A stretch of 64,000 nucleotides of DNA from Karalla daura (GCA_029224185.1 CM055188.1:13305997-13369996), one strand, 5' to 3'. Shown: positions 51,001 to 63,626, counted from the stretch's first letter. Numbers and translations are program-made. The notes: generated from the sequence alone by a model not told the origin.

Positions 51001-52770
51001 ATGATGATAGGAAAGTTAACTAAACAATGAATACAGAGTCACAAGGATCACAATAAACAAAGGAAATGAAGGATAAATCCGGGCTGATTAGTCCAATAAA
51101 ATGGAGAACCTGTTGAGAACACAGTTAAGAGGTGGATCGACACATGGTAAACCCACTGAGAACTTGAAGTGGACGTGGAATGAGAAACTCTTACAGAGAT
51201 TTCACAAGAGCAAGCTTCAGTGTCAGTACCGGTTCCAACACCTACGTAGTAATCACCAAAAAAACGTCTTCCTTGTGAGTTGTGACATCATCAAAAGTAT
51301 CTCAGCTGTGAACACGAGAAGATGTAGAAAGGAGAAGATGTAAGAGGACATGGGGAAAAGGAAATAAAAGTCCTTTTTCCTCTGTCATTTTCACTTCCTC
51401 CTTCGTTGACGTACAGCTGCCACTGACGACAGAGGTCAGGTCATTGGTTCCTCTTCACTGAGATGACCGTGAGCTGGTTCTCCAGAGAGCACCAACGGTC
51501 TGAGAACCAAAAACAAATCCAGAGCCAAAACTTGACTGAAGCCAGAGCAGTGTCTGTCTGAAAGCAGCATTAGTTGAAATGTCAGCTGACATGAATCTGT
51601 GGGACAGAAAAAGATTTATCTGGTTTTAATACTGATGAGGTGGATGCAGCAGCTGAGAGTCCTCCAGGTGCTGCTCAAGTTAAGCCCAGAAATAAACACC
51701 CATCAAGAGGGCTCTGCTTTTAACCCAGCCATGATTTTTAGAGATTTACTGAACATAAATACACTCCAACCCATAAGACACGCTAAGAGGAGCTGTTAAT
51801 AATTAACATAAGAGCGTAGGTGCCATAGAACTGCAAGTTATGGGACATACACACAACTGTGAGTCCAAACCGAGATAGATACAGATTTGTGCATTTTTCC
51901 ATTGCAGAATGTCTTAATTCACAGTGCAGTAACTGTGTAGCTTTTTTTTAGTAAATGCTAAAAATTGAGCTTCAGGTTAAAACTCAACTGCTTTCTTATT
52001 TAAATACCCCTCTGAAACCACAAAGCCAAACAATGATTGATAATGATGATTTATTAGAAAACACAAATTTTTGTGGAAACTCTCTGAAGGCATACACTGT
52101 TCAAAAACTCAGAGAGAAAAAGAAAAAGTAATTTTTTCTTGTATACTCAATAATAGACACTACTTCATGCTGTGGCACAGTGAAAATGTGTTAAGGTTCA
52201 GCAATTTTTTTTTTACTTGTCAGAGACATTGATGAACATTTTGTTACTATGTTTCAGTGGCTGCTTGGTATCTGACTGGAGCTCTTCTCTGTTATTTAAT
52301 GTTTTTTTTAATTGACAGGTGGACAAAATGAGACTGACATTTAATATGAAATCTAAATAAAGACACACTGAGCAGTATCTGTTGTTTGTTCCACGTTGTT
52401 TTAATATGTTGCTCGTTCAAATGTCACTCGGCTGAAGGTCTCTGCGCTTGCTGATAAAATGACAGCATTCACCCTTAAGCTCCTGCAGTGTCAAGTGGCA
52501 GTATGCTGAGAGGGTTGATCCTCAGAGAAAGGGCTCCTTCTCTTGGCCAGAGAGGCCTTGCTTTTTCACCTGAGTCACAGGTGTTTGCTTAACGTGCTTG
52601 TGGTTTGAGTGGCTGCAGCTCTGTCATTTACCTTCAGCCTGGAAATGTTGACTTTTACTCCTCCTCCTCCCTGCAGCCTGCCTGCCCAGGGGAGAAGAAA
52701 AACCCACTCTGGCTTCTGATAAACCCAAAGTGTAAACATGTCCTTGCGTGTGTGTGAATGTGTGTGTTTT

Positions 52771-52798
52771 ATGATGATGATGATGATGGTGGTGGTGA
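52771..52798. repeat. (GAT)n then (GGT)n trinucleotide tract
   Basis: Six GAT-type units followed by GGT units. Confidence 0.85.
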
Positions 52799-54194
52799 TT
52801 GTAGCCTATCACCTTCCGCACCCCCCATTTCCTTTGACGCACTGTGGAAATGGTGAGCAGGCGCTGCTCGGTAACGTGACAGCGTGTGTGCAGGTGTTTC
52901 ATGTTTTCACAGAGGATTAGTGAAAGCAAATCTGATGAAGCTCTTTGCCTGAGTGTGGACTGCAGAGATTGTTGTCCAAAGGAGTGGTCCAACTGTTTGA
53001 AGACAACACATTTGCTCTCTTGCAGAGAGTTACATGGACAAGAATCTTGTGCAACCAGCAATTATCTTAGCTAAGCAAAAACCCACTCAGCAGAAGATGC
53101 GTACTTCTGTCAGTGATCACGTGCATTATCTTTCAAGTGGACCAAAACCTGAATGTTAACCAAGACATCTATGGTCTCGAAGGATTTATGCATCAAGACT
53201 GGGATGGGAACACCCAACAAAGATGAAAAGGTTGAGATTAGGGCAGGGCGACATGTAAACAGGTGGAATAATGTACACAATGAGGAAGAGCAAATAAAAA
53301 AGACATAGCAAAGGTGGATTTTTATATGCAGTTACATAACTTTCTAATGAAGTGTTGAGGAGATTGCAACACATTCAAACATGAAATACATTGTGAACTG
53401 CATAACAAAGAGACTAGGGAAAGCAGATGATTGAAAGGCTTTGATTCAGCAGAAAGACTCACATTGATGTCTAAAGTTGAAGGATTTGTTCTGAATGACG
53501 AAAGTGTTACATTGCTACATGGCCACCTATATGGAGACCTTAAGTAACAATAAGAAAGTAACAATAAAACTATGCTGTCTGTGTTGTACCAAGAACATAT
53601 TTTTGTTCCAATAGTTTTTCAAGAGTGAAAAGGTGAAATAATCAAATACTTGACTCTCTTGAATAGAGTCTTCAGTGTGTTTTTACTGTGCATACCGTGA
53701 TATGATCAACATTATGTAGTGTGCGTTTAATGGCATCTTACTATTGTTATTCTACATTACACCGATGATAAGAGCACGGTTGGTCAAATATTAGTTTACT
53801 GTAGTGTTAGCAGAACCTATGGCCTTTTAAATCCTCTACTCCTGCTGTCTCTGTCTTCTTCTGCCTCACCTGTCTCACCCCCAAGTGCCCCCCCGCCCCC
53901 ACCCCGCTCCACCACACCCCATCCCCCCCGCCTCCAGCTTCTGCACACGGCCCCTGTGTCACCTGGCATGTGAAGGCAGCCGTTTATTTTCACGAGGATA
54001 CGTTTTCTGGCGATTGCAGCCAGAGACAATATTATGCTGGAAATATACAGGTATTAACTGTTAAGATTTCAGATGGTCAAATAAACTGGAGTTGTCGGGC
54101 TCTGGATCGGTCCAACAGAGAAGAGATTGTGTGAGCAGCCCACTCCTAATGAAACACACGAGGGGAAGCTGCTCAATCACTAATAATTACTCCT

Positions 54195-54232
54195 CCCTCC
54201 ATCCCTCCATCCATCCATCCATCCATCCATCC
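54195..54232. repeat. (CCAT)n tetranucleotide tract
   Basis: CCAT repeats with CCCT variants at the left end. Confidence 0.9.
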
Positions 54233-55991
54233 ACCCATTGCTCTCTGTGTCCAGGTGATTTCCAACCACCTCTCTCATTTATCTTCCCTGCCTTTGATTT
54301 CAATGTGACATTCATTTCATGCTCATTTCCTCTCTGCCTCTCGCTCAGCCGCCGTCGAGGGCTGTCAAGGCCGGCCTTTCATACGCAGCTCAGCACCACT
54401 AAACAGTCTCTTATGCTCTGACCTTTAGCAGGCGGGGAGCTGCCGGGACAAACAGCGCTCAGCAGGACGTAAATGATGATGGATCTGTTCTGGCAAACTT
54501 TGGGGTTGGGTTACGCAGGAGCGGCTGCGGTTTGCATCTGGCCGCATGTGTTCATGCTCAGCAGTGAGAGCAGGACTGCAGCTCTGTTGTTACACCGAGA
54601 TGTTTAATGACTCTTCGGGGGTCAAAATTAAGACAAGGTTAATTGTTGAACTGCTCATAAAGAGTTAATTACTACCTTAAGTATTCATTAAGGAAATGAT
54701 GCAGTTGCTGAACTTTCACTTTAACCATGGAGTAGATGTAAAGTGTGTTCGTGGTGCTCTCATACTGCTATATGTTGATACCACTTCTGCCATTGCCTGT
54801 ACTACAGTACTTGAAGTTAAGCAACTGCCATGAGTATATGTTCTGTGGATGGTGGCCAACCACTGTGTGGTGCCCCAGAAGCTCAACAAACAAGCTGCTG
54901 GGTTCTGCAATTTTGTTTGCACCTGAAGAGTTTTCTTTTCTTGTATAATGACAATAAAGGTTTTGCATGACATTCTAAGTTGAAATGAAAATAATGTCAC
55001 ACGTTAAAAAATGTGAAACAAAAGCTAAAAGCCAAAGCCAAAAGTCTTGTGTCCCAAGGGACACAAAAAGATGACAAACACATCCAAACATCTTGTAGAA
55101 GTCTGTCACTGTTCTATCAGTTTGTCCTGCTTTAACTGTGATCTGTGTGACTTTGGTCTGTATCTAGTCACATTTAATCCTAAGGCATCTATTTACCCAT
55201 CTATCATTCCATCCATCTGAAGCATCCTGCAATTACCTTGGTCTCATACTAAAGTGAAGAACGTGAATTAAAAAAAAAAGTGAACTTGAAATTTGGGTAT
55301 GATTACTTTGAGGACTTTGGGGGTATTTCAGAAGGGTTCATTCAAATGTTTTGATGGCAAAAAAAAACAACCCAACATAATTCCAATGGGATGTTTCCCT
55401 TTTGAAGGAAAGCATAAAATAAATCTATATTTGCATGTCTACTGTTACAGTTTGGACTCAAACAATCAGTAGATCACAAACGTAAAACAAATTCTCTGTA
55501 AAACCAAGTCTGCATCAGTCTCAGCCTCGAGCCTTGACACGTAGCTGTGAATGTGAGAGCAGAGCGTCACCTACAGGCAGATGTGGCACCAGTGAAATGA
55601 TCAAAGTAGAGCCAGTGTCAATCTTACTTTTACAGATCTTAAAAAGTAACTAAAAGTGGTATTTTTGTTTTTAAAAATGTAGAACGTTTAGTGTACTGAA
55701 GCAAGAATCTGAATACATCGAGATAAAAACATATATGAAATACATTTAAAATATATGTAAGGTTTTAAGTAAAGACGAGATGCAAAAGAAACAGAGTGAT
55801 ACAGACAATATTAATACAGCACTAATAATCCATTAATCTGTGTTTAGCAATCGTCCCTCATAGGTATTGATCACAACTGTACAGTAAATACAGGATTATG
55901 TGGTTCATATACAAAACCAATCTATGTTGGAAATAAGTGTGTTGGATATAAAATCTGCAGCTCAGCAACACACGTTTAATCTCGTCAGTGA

Positions 55992-56006
55992 CCACCAGAG
56001 GGCGCC
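55992..56006 (+). promoter_or_regulatory. Strong CTCF-like motif
   Basis: CCACCAGAGGGCGCC fits the vertebrate CTCF core consensus (CCASYAGRKGGCRS) at every position and is preceded by GTCAGTGA. It lies between the divergent gdf5 and right-edge genes, where an insulator would make sense. This is a motif match only. CTCF-like motifs also occur inside some dispersed repeats. Confidence 0.5.
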
Positions 56007-56301
56007 ATACCATAAATTCATAAATTCCTTCCCATTGCCCCAGATGTCCGTCCCATAGTCACGAACACAAACCAGCGACTTGCTGACCTTCAAGTTAAAC
56101 CTTTTTTAAACTAATTGTCTCGCAAACGTGGTAAATTCTTTATGAACACGCCACAAGGCTCAGAGTCGTGGCAGCTGCACTTGTTTACAGACTCTGGCAA
56201 CATTTTGCTTGGAATGACAGCTATGCATGTTGGTTATATTCACACATGCAGCCTGAAGCTTATTCATGTGCTCACTATTCACTCACTATTCCTCAGAAAT
56301 A

Positions 56302-56337
56302 TGTCCAGACAGACCTTAAATGTAGTCTGTCTGGACA
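56302..56337. repeat. 13-bp perfect inverted repeat containing SMAD-box half sites
   Basis: TGTCCAGACAGAC and GTCTGTCTGGACA flank a 10-nt spacer. Each arm carries two AGAC/GTCT words. Confidence 0.85.
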
Positions 56338-57250
56338 GAAGGGGTAAAGTTACCTTTTCATATAAATGCCAGTTTTATGCTTGTATGATCCTATTTCAGT
56401 ACTCACACATGCCAATAACCCAAAAATATCACATTAATGTGATCATCAATGTTAGCTGTGATGACACTATAACTATCAGCTATTAATTTCTTTTCCACAT
56501 TTAAGTTTAAGACTCAGAGACTCAATCTCAAAAGTTGCTTCTGAACTTGCTTTGTGATAAAACTCCACCTTTTGGTTTATGCGTCATGCAGAATTCCAAC
56601 CATTGTGATTCAGAATTAGTCATGACTTTTGTGTCACATCTCACCTCAGTCTCATCTCTCTCCTTCTCTAAACATGTAATTAAGGGAAGTTCCCATCTGA
56701 CCCAAATGCTTTCACATTGGATTTGCATTTTAATATGATTTTGTGGCATCGGGATTGTGACCTTTGGGGTTTCCTCCTAGATTATGATGTAGTTGTATTT
56801 GACTTCTCCTTTCCTCTGGTGTAATGAGGCCTTTCTGAATTTCATTAGAAATGCATTATTGTTTGATTATTCACAGGAGTATGTGTAAAATCACAACAGT
56901 TTGATTAACATCAATCTGAATCTGATATTTTTGCTGTTTGACAGAGAGACAGAAATGTGACCTCACAGAAACAGATTGGCCAGCTCAGTGACATCTTAAA
57001 AATCCCTTCTCTTAAAAACGCTCCTCTGATTACAGAGCCCTTAGTGAATTTACCTGAACTTCAGTGTTATCTCTAACGCATTTAGATATTATCTTTCATA
57101 GTGTTAGGGTTCAATTATGAGCCTTTATGTACTGTGTTGGCTGTGTGATCAGGGCGAGATGTGTAATCAGGAAATACCTGTGCTGGTATGCAGGTTATAC
57201 AATTTCACCATCAAAGCTTTACCAATTCATCTTCCCTTCAGTTTTGATAT

Positions 57251-57363
57251 ACACTCTCTCTCCCTCTCTCTCTCACACACACACATACACACACACACAT
57301 TTCATTCTCATGAGCTGTGATTTTACCTGGGAAAATTACACATCTAAACATCTCTCTCTTTCG

Positions 57364-57400
<37 letters not shown>

Positions 57401-57402
57401 TC
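57251..57402. repeat. Two (TC)n/(AC)n compound microsatellites
   Basis: Two successive TC-to-AC compound arrays (about 57253-57299 and 57351-57402) separated by 50 bp of unique sequence. Confidence 0.92.
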
Positions 57403-59198
57403 ACATAGTTTACTGGTTTTCCATCTGTCTCCATCTAAACAGGGGAATTTTTACCTGCATCATCTTGTTTAGGCAGCTGCTAATCTGATCAAACATCGGC
57501 AGGATGGTGGCTGGAGCTGTCAGTGTTTGCTGAAACTTCCTGCTGGAAATAGAAAATGAGTGTCATAAATTTGCATGTCATCATCGGTAAAAAAAAAAAA
57601 AAAAACAGAGTGAGGCCAAGTTAATTTGAAAGCAGTTTACATACACATAGTACAAGCATTATGTTATTTTTTTATGACTGTGTACTACCTGCAGCATGGA
57701 TAATAAATACAGGTGAACTTTGGTCAACACACCCATGTACGGCAGTTACCCAGGCGGTTGCCTGGCAACCCTTGCTGACCTGTGTTCTACAGAGCTGTTA
57801 CTAAGTGACCACACCTGAATAGACTGTTCTGGTCTAGGATTAAGACGCTATTCTCCATTACACAATGTGTTTCACTGCCTTAACCTGAAGGAGAATAAAC
57901 GAGTAAGCAATCATCCGATGACAATGTGGAGGAGACACATTATGCTGACAAGTGAACACTTTATAACGCAATGAACATCACAGTCAAGATTTATGGCATT
58001 TTTTGCAACACATTTGGCAACTGCTAACTGTATTCTCAGTAATGTCCACAACAAGATGGTGACAAGAGACATCTGGAGTCACACAGCTTGAAACTTTGAG
58101 GGTTGTGTGATATGCATGACGGGGTTGGATGATTGTAAATACGGGAATTGGAATATTTTAAGCAGGCTCTTGAGTGAATGAAGGAAGGAATGAAGGCTAC
58201 ATATGCATGTATGAAAAACTACTGGAAGAGCAGCTGCAAAAACAAAAAAAGCTTCCTTGCCTCTGTCAATCTATGCTTTCAGACATGTAAACAGAAATAT
58301 GGATGGACCACTATAAGCAATCACGTAGACTCCTTTACACATTACTACTTTATCTAAAGTGAGGTCATAGGTGGACCATTGCTAGTCTGTCTGCCGTGGA
58401 CAGGGCCTTAACAAAAGCTAGTCTGCAATCAAGCAGTTTGAAGGTGTTTTATCAGTGTGTTTATCAGTTCTAATGTAAATTAGAGTAATTAGCACCCCAC
58501 TGAAGTTGGCTGACTGCCTCTAATAACAACTGAGTGTAACATCAAGGAGTGTCACACTCAAAGAGTGTAGCAGCAGAGAGCAAGAGCAAAATCATCTGTT
58601 ATATTTTTTCTAAAGTTACACACATAAACTTGTCAATAAATTCCCTTTCATAACTCTCACTCCTGATAATCTTAGAGCCGTGAGGAGGCCATGCCAACAT
58701 AAGACTATTTCATGGTTCCTGTCTTTCAGGTCATGAATGTTATGTCACACACAATGAGGGAAAGTCTTCTTGTCTTTGTACAGTTGAGCCACACAAGTGT
58801 GACAGGTATGGAACACAAAGAGGAGCTGGAAACTCCCACTTCCTCTTCCAACAGTATGAGAACACCTGAATATTCTGATCCATTACGTGTAAGCATGCAT
58901 GCACGCACACAAAATATTTGAATATAATGCAAGATACACAAAACCATCATGGGTGAGTTTGAGGTTTATTTTGGAGGGAAGTTTTCCATGATTCAAAAAG
59001 TCCACTATTACTGCATGAAGTATATGTTGTTACTGTTTAATATATAAAAGTCATTGAGGTGCTGGGGTTTTAACCAGAACATTTACAACAGGACAAGAAC
59101 AATTAGTTCCATCTCCTTTGATGTTCAAAATGTATTTATAGGTATGTGTATATCCTGATGAAAACTAAATAAAATGTATAATAAGACGCAGGCGTGCA

Positions 59199-59222
59199 CG
59201 CACACACACACACACACACACA
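59199..59222. repeat. (CA)n microsatellite
   Basis: A short CA tract, opposite in sense to the GT tract 95 bp to its right. Confidence 0.9.
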
Positions 59223-59308
59223 GTTTCATACCCGCACTAAAATTAACAGTATGCCTTTGTCTTGGGTTTTCCCAATTCACTGTTATCTTTTATGTTAATC
59301 ACCTTATC

Positions 59309-59314
<6 letters not shown>

Positions 59315-59395
<81 letters not shown>
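59315..59395. repeat. (GT)n microsatellite
   Basis: About 40 uninterrupted GT units. Confidence 0.96.
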
Positions 59396-59400
<5 letters not shown>

Positions 59401-59984
59401 CTATCTATGGGTCTGATTATCTCAGTTCTACGTTATCTTTGTTTTACCTCACTCTGGTTTAACAGTCACAGCAGTTCTGCAGGTACAGAGCCTGTGGCCA
59501 CTTTATTGAAACACTGTAACTGTTTCCAAACACACCTACACATATGTTTTGTAGATGATTATGCAAGTTGTCTGGTATTTCAACAGGTCATGACTGGTTG
59601 GTCTGAACTTCTCTTGTGTTTTGTTTTTCTTTGTTTGTTTTAAAATTACAATAGAACAGAACAATCCAGAAACCTATCAGGGACACATTGACCTACACAG
59701 CGAGGCTTTAAGCTAACTGTGGGGCTCCAGCTGAGATATTATGTCTATCCTTGAGACAGCAGATACAGATGTCTGCTTCTTTCAGGGAAAACAAGGCTGA
59801 TCATGTTGTTGTGTGTAAAGAGTAATTCACTGTAAAGTCACCACCAGTAAATTGTTAGGGCAGAAGAGAGGGCAGCATAACTATAGAGCACATGATGGTT
59901 AGTCCTTCAGTTTGGCCAAGTATCAATTAACCTTTAAAACATAAGACATACTGGACTAAAGTGTGCTTTCTCCCCTGAAGAATA

Positions 59985-60640
59985 GCTCCTGAGGGGTATC
60001 TCACAAAACAGAAAAGTTAATGAAGTCGGGATACGTTGATTATCCTGGATGAGTTTGACCTTAAGCTGAAAGCAGGTCGATTTGGCCTGGTCAAGATACT
60101 ACGGTGACCTATTCTCTGCAGCTAGCTGGTTCCAGACCAGGCTAACAGCCATGCTAAGATCAATCCTAATGATTCACCTGTATTTCTACTGTCAAACTTG
60201 TGAGGAATTAATGTTTAACAGCATACCCATGGTCTTTCTAAATATGGTGCATCAATTTAAGTATCCTGCATTGCTCTCACAAGGTAAGTCACACATGTTA
60301 TTTGTACCTTCAGAACCTTGGTCATCATAAATGTTTAGCTCTGCTGTGAAGGTTTCTAAATTACATCTTGTATCATTAGGTGAATTCTGGTGCCAGAAGA
60401 CAAAGGCTATGCCTTGTGGTCCCTCAAACCCCTCCACAGCCGGCCTACAACCATGCACACTGCAAAACAAAGGCTTGATCAAGGTGACCTTTGGTCTTCT
60501 AATTTTTTTCAATTTTCAATGGCTGCACCTACCTGAGTTTTTCCCCAGGCCTGTGGCCTGTGATATCATTGCTGCATGCACAGTACTGCAAAACATTGCA
60601 CGTCTACTAAGAAAACATTATCTTGTTAGAGTGAAAAAGA
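59985..60640 (+). mobile_element. PIF/Harbinger (HARBI1-like) transposase relict with probable element left end
   Basis: In the plus frame 60475-60603 the translation reads LIKVTFGLLIFFNFQWLHL then PRPVACDIIAACTVLQNIAR. This is the C-terminal signature of Harbinger transposases (family form EQTFGLLKARFQCLH ... P--ACDIIVACVVLHNIA). The DDE catalytic region is absent upstream. Instead 59985-60150 (GGGTATCTCACAAAACAG..., ...GCTAGCTGGTTCCAGACCAGG) resembles the terminal part of non-autonomous Harbinger elements in fish. I read it as an internally deleted element. The right end was not located. Confidence 0.65.
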
Positions 60641-62132
60641 GAGAAAAGCCACACAGATTAAAACTGTTTTTTGTTTGTTTTTTTACTGTGTGGATTGAAA
60701 TATTCACTCCACTCTCAACTTTCTGGACCTCCGGGTCCAGTTTCCTGGGGATCTGGTGTTTAATTTCCAAGTCAAATTACATTTCTTAGAGCTTTCTCCT
60801 CTCAACTTTAATTTTAACATCTGCCAGCTCTATCTGTCTCTCAAGGTGTTTTGTATATTCTTTGTGTAGTCAAGTTTGTAAATGATGGAAAATAAATCAT
60901 TTAGCACAGCAGGATTTCTGCATAATGTAGATTTACTTGAACCACTAAGTGGCAAAAGTACAGCATGACCAAGCTGTTTAGGAGACTGTGCAGCCTCAAT
61001 GTCCTGTTACACATATATTTCCACCACATCAAAAACTTCATATCTCTTATGGATTAAATAAGCAAAGTATTTCCATAAAACTGACATGATCCCAGATCCT
61101 GCAACGAAATCCAAAGTCAGATGGTATAATACATTTATTTGATTGTGCTTCATGTACGGCGGTACTGCATTATGTGCCTTGTATGAAGCAGACAGTATGG
61201 CTGGGACAGAGCCTGACAATGCCTCCCTAGATCCCCTCCATCATTTGGCTCCCTTTATTTAAATACAGTGCCAGGTCCTCCGATGGGGTCAAACCCTGGC
61301 TTGGTCGGCCGCCCTGAGTGCCAGTTTTATGTTGTTTTGTTGTTTGGTCATATTTTATCACAATCATTCAATATAACTGGAGACACCTAATCTATCCATC
61401 CAGTATGTTCCTTATGAAAGATAGATAGATAGATAGATGGGCACACACATCCAGGATAACTGTCTGCACTTATTTATTATCTGCATTACCCAAGTAACAT
61501 GCACATCTACTTGCCTTCTTACTCACATTTAAAGCATACTATGCTGTTGATTAGTGGACTTTAAAAGTAACTCCTTTAGCCCTTTAATTGTGGCCTTATT
61601 ATGACAGTTCCAGTGGAGCACTGTTTATTAATTGTACATTTTTGGACTACGAACACATGAGGCCGGTGCACTGCTATATGCCAGGTTTTCTCTTTTCCTA
61701 AATTATTGCGCTAGCAGCTGCCTTTTTGTCTTATGTTGTGTTTTGACACATATAATGAATAAATCTGACTATAAGGATCTTCAAATATTTAATTATTGTT
61801 TATTTGTCCTGTTTGTTATTGTCTCTTTTCAGAAATTACTATCTCCCAATGACAAATTTCAGTTCTATTTTCACTGAGCCCTAAACATATTTCCGTTTGA
61901 GTGCTTTCACGTGTGGCAGTATTTTCAGAGCTTGTTCTCTCTTGAGTAAAACTTGTAACGGAACAACGCAGAAGTGAAACCGTAGGTGATGCAATGTGGA
62001 GATGGAAAGCGCTGACACTCGCGTTTTTATTTCCAAAGAGAAATCTTCGGGACTTCAGAGGAAGCGGAGGTCTGGAGAGAGGAGGAGGCAGGAAAAGGGG
62101 CTGAGCGAGAAGAAAACGGGAAGAGAACTTTT
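60641..62132. other. Intergenic, right part
   Basis: AT-rich sequence between the Harbinger relict and the CRE patch. It includes a short GATA tract near 61420-61437. I see no gene here, and CpG content rises from about 61.96 kb. Confidence 0.5.
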
Positions 62133-62247
62133 ACCGGAAGATGACGTCACTCGGAGCGGCACAAAAAACCCGCAGGCAGCTTCGCTTTTTACGGGAAAAC
62201 CACAGACGGTGTTTGGGAAAACACAAGTCGAAGCACGCGTGACGTCA
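62133..62247. promoter_or_regulatory. CpG-rich patch with two perfect CRE palindromes and an ETS-type site
   Basis: TGACGTCA occurs twice, at 62142-62149 and 62240-62247, 98 bp apart. ACCGGAAG (62133-62140) sits next to the first copy. The surrounding 61.96-62.28 kb segment is locally CpG-rich within AT-rich flanks. It lies about 1.1-1.2 kb upstream of the right-edge promoter, so it could be a distal promoter or enhancer bound by CREB/ATF and ETS factors, or an unrecognised first exon. A 94-codon open frame across it has no recognisable domain. Confidence 0.45.
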
Positions 62248-62526
62248 GGCTCACTTTTCATTCACACTGGCAACATCTGACTACTTTTGTGTTTTAAACC
62301 TTAACTAAACCTACTGCAGCGGTTTATTCAGCTACAGTCCGCTGTGTAATCATTACACACCGAGAGTTGTATTTTTACTGGTGAGAAAGGGCACTCATGA
62401 TACATGAAAGGGCTGGAAATATGAGCTCATCCACGAAAAAACGGTTACTTATTTGTTTCTTCACACTGCACTCAAACAGAAGGCACAGGTGGCGTCAAAC
62501 AAATTATCATTACTTACAGATATTAC

Positions 62527-62680
<154 letters not shown>

Positions 62681-62903
62681 ATGATCTTCATTGGATATTC
62701 AAAAACTCACCTAAGGATTACTATTCATCCTGACTTAAAGATGCAACTGCTATTATGTTTTCAAATAGTTTTTTCACCAAATCACATAGTAGCTATTTGT
62801 GTTGCATCTTCTCATATCTACATATTTTGTCCTATTGAAAACTGTCACCCTCTACTTATAGTGATGTAACCAGGGAACCTCCCTAAGAGTCTTTCAAATG
62901 ATG

Positions 62904-63112
<209 letters not shown>

Positions 63113-63304
63113 TGTCTTTAAGACTGTATGTATCCACAAAGCTATAGAGAGAGAGAAGCAAAGCATAACATTTCTGTCCTGATATATAGTTTGAGACTAT
63201 AGTGACAGCAACAACAACAACAACTACAACTACAATTCCAGTAATATGTGATGTTACGTGAAGCCAATTTAACTTCGTCTACGGTTTCTGCAACATCCGG
63301 GCCA

Positions 63305-63572
63305 GTTCGGGGGGCGGGGCCTCGGTGTGGCGACTATATAAGCCGGTGAGCGCAAGCCGCTGCAATAACGTAGAGCAGAGTAAATAAATCTGATCAAGGT
63401 GCTGTGGAGGACGGTCACTGGGTCGATCGTAATACCTGCTGGGATTTACCAAGACAGACAGCCCGCCAGAAGACGCCGCTTCAGTTTTAACCTTCGGCCA
63501 AACTAAGACTCTCTGCTCCTAAACTTTCTGTTCTCAAACTTGAAGAGTAACTTTTAAAGTGCGACGACAGCC
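63305..63572 (+). promoter_or_regulatory. TATA-type promoter and 5' UTR of the right-edge gene
   Basis: A GC box (GGGGCGGGGC, 63311-63320) is followed 15 bp later by TATATAAG at 63335-63342. This predicts transcription from roughly 63365-63372 and a 5' leader of about 200 nt to the ATG at 63573. The patch is CpG-rich against AT-rich surroundings. A TATA plus GC box arrangement suggests a regulated gene. The start site is inferred from spacing only. Confidence 0.65.
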
Positions 63573-63626
63573 ATGTTGAGCCTGTGCCTGCTGCTGATGT
63601 TGTCCGCCTCCGTGTGCTCTGAGTCG
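63573..63626 (+). CDS. First coding exon (signal peptide) of an unidentified secreted or membrane protein, partial
   Basis: ATG at 63573 opens 18 codons, MLSLCLLLMLSASVCSES, a textbook short signal peptide with likely cleavage after Cys15 or Ser16. The exon stops exactly between codons at a strong donor (TCG|GTAAGT, 63627-63632). A TATA box lies about 230 bp upstream, so this looks like a real first exon rather than a chance reading frame. The rest of the gene is beyond the window. A very short exon 1 holding only a signal peptide ending in Glu-Ser is reminiscent of vertebrate syndecans, but many secreted proteins share this layout and I cannot identify it. It is transcribed away from gdf5. 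Confidence 0.6.

Larger units (their letters stand above)
44565..59984. other. Intergenic space between gdf5 and the right-edge gene, left part
   Basis: No coding exon is supported. It contains repeat copy B (45.6 kb), microsatellites at 47.9, 52.8, 54.2, 57.3 and 59.2-59.4 kb, a C-rich stretch near 53.88-53.93 kb, the CTCF-like motif (55.99 kb) and the SMAD-box inverted repeat (56.3 kb). The rest is AT-rich and unassigned. Confidence 0.55.

Noticed and set aside
61996..62280. 94-codon plus-strand open frame
   Set aside because: Charged, low-complexity, no domain and no splice support. Better explained as a CpG-rich regulatory patch.
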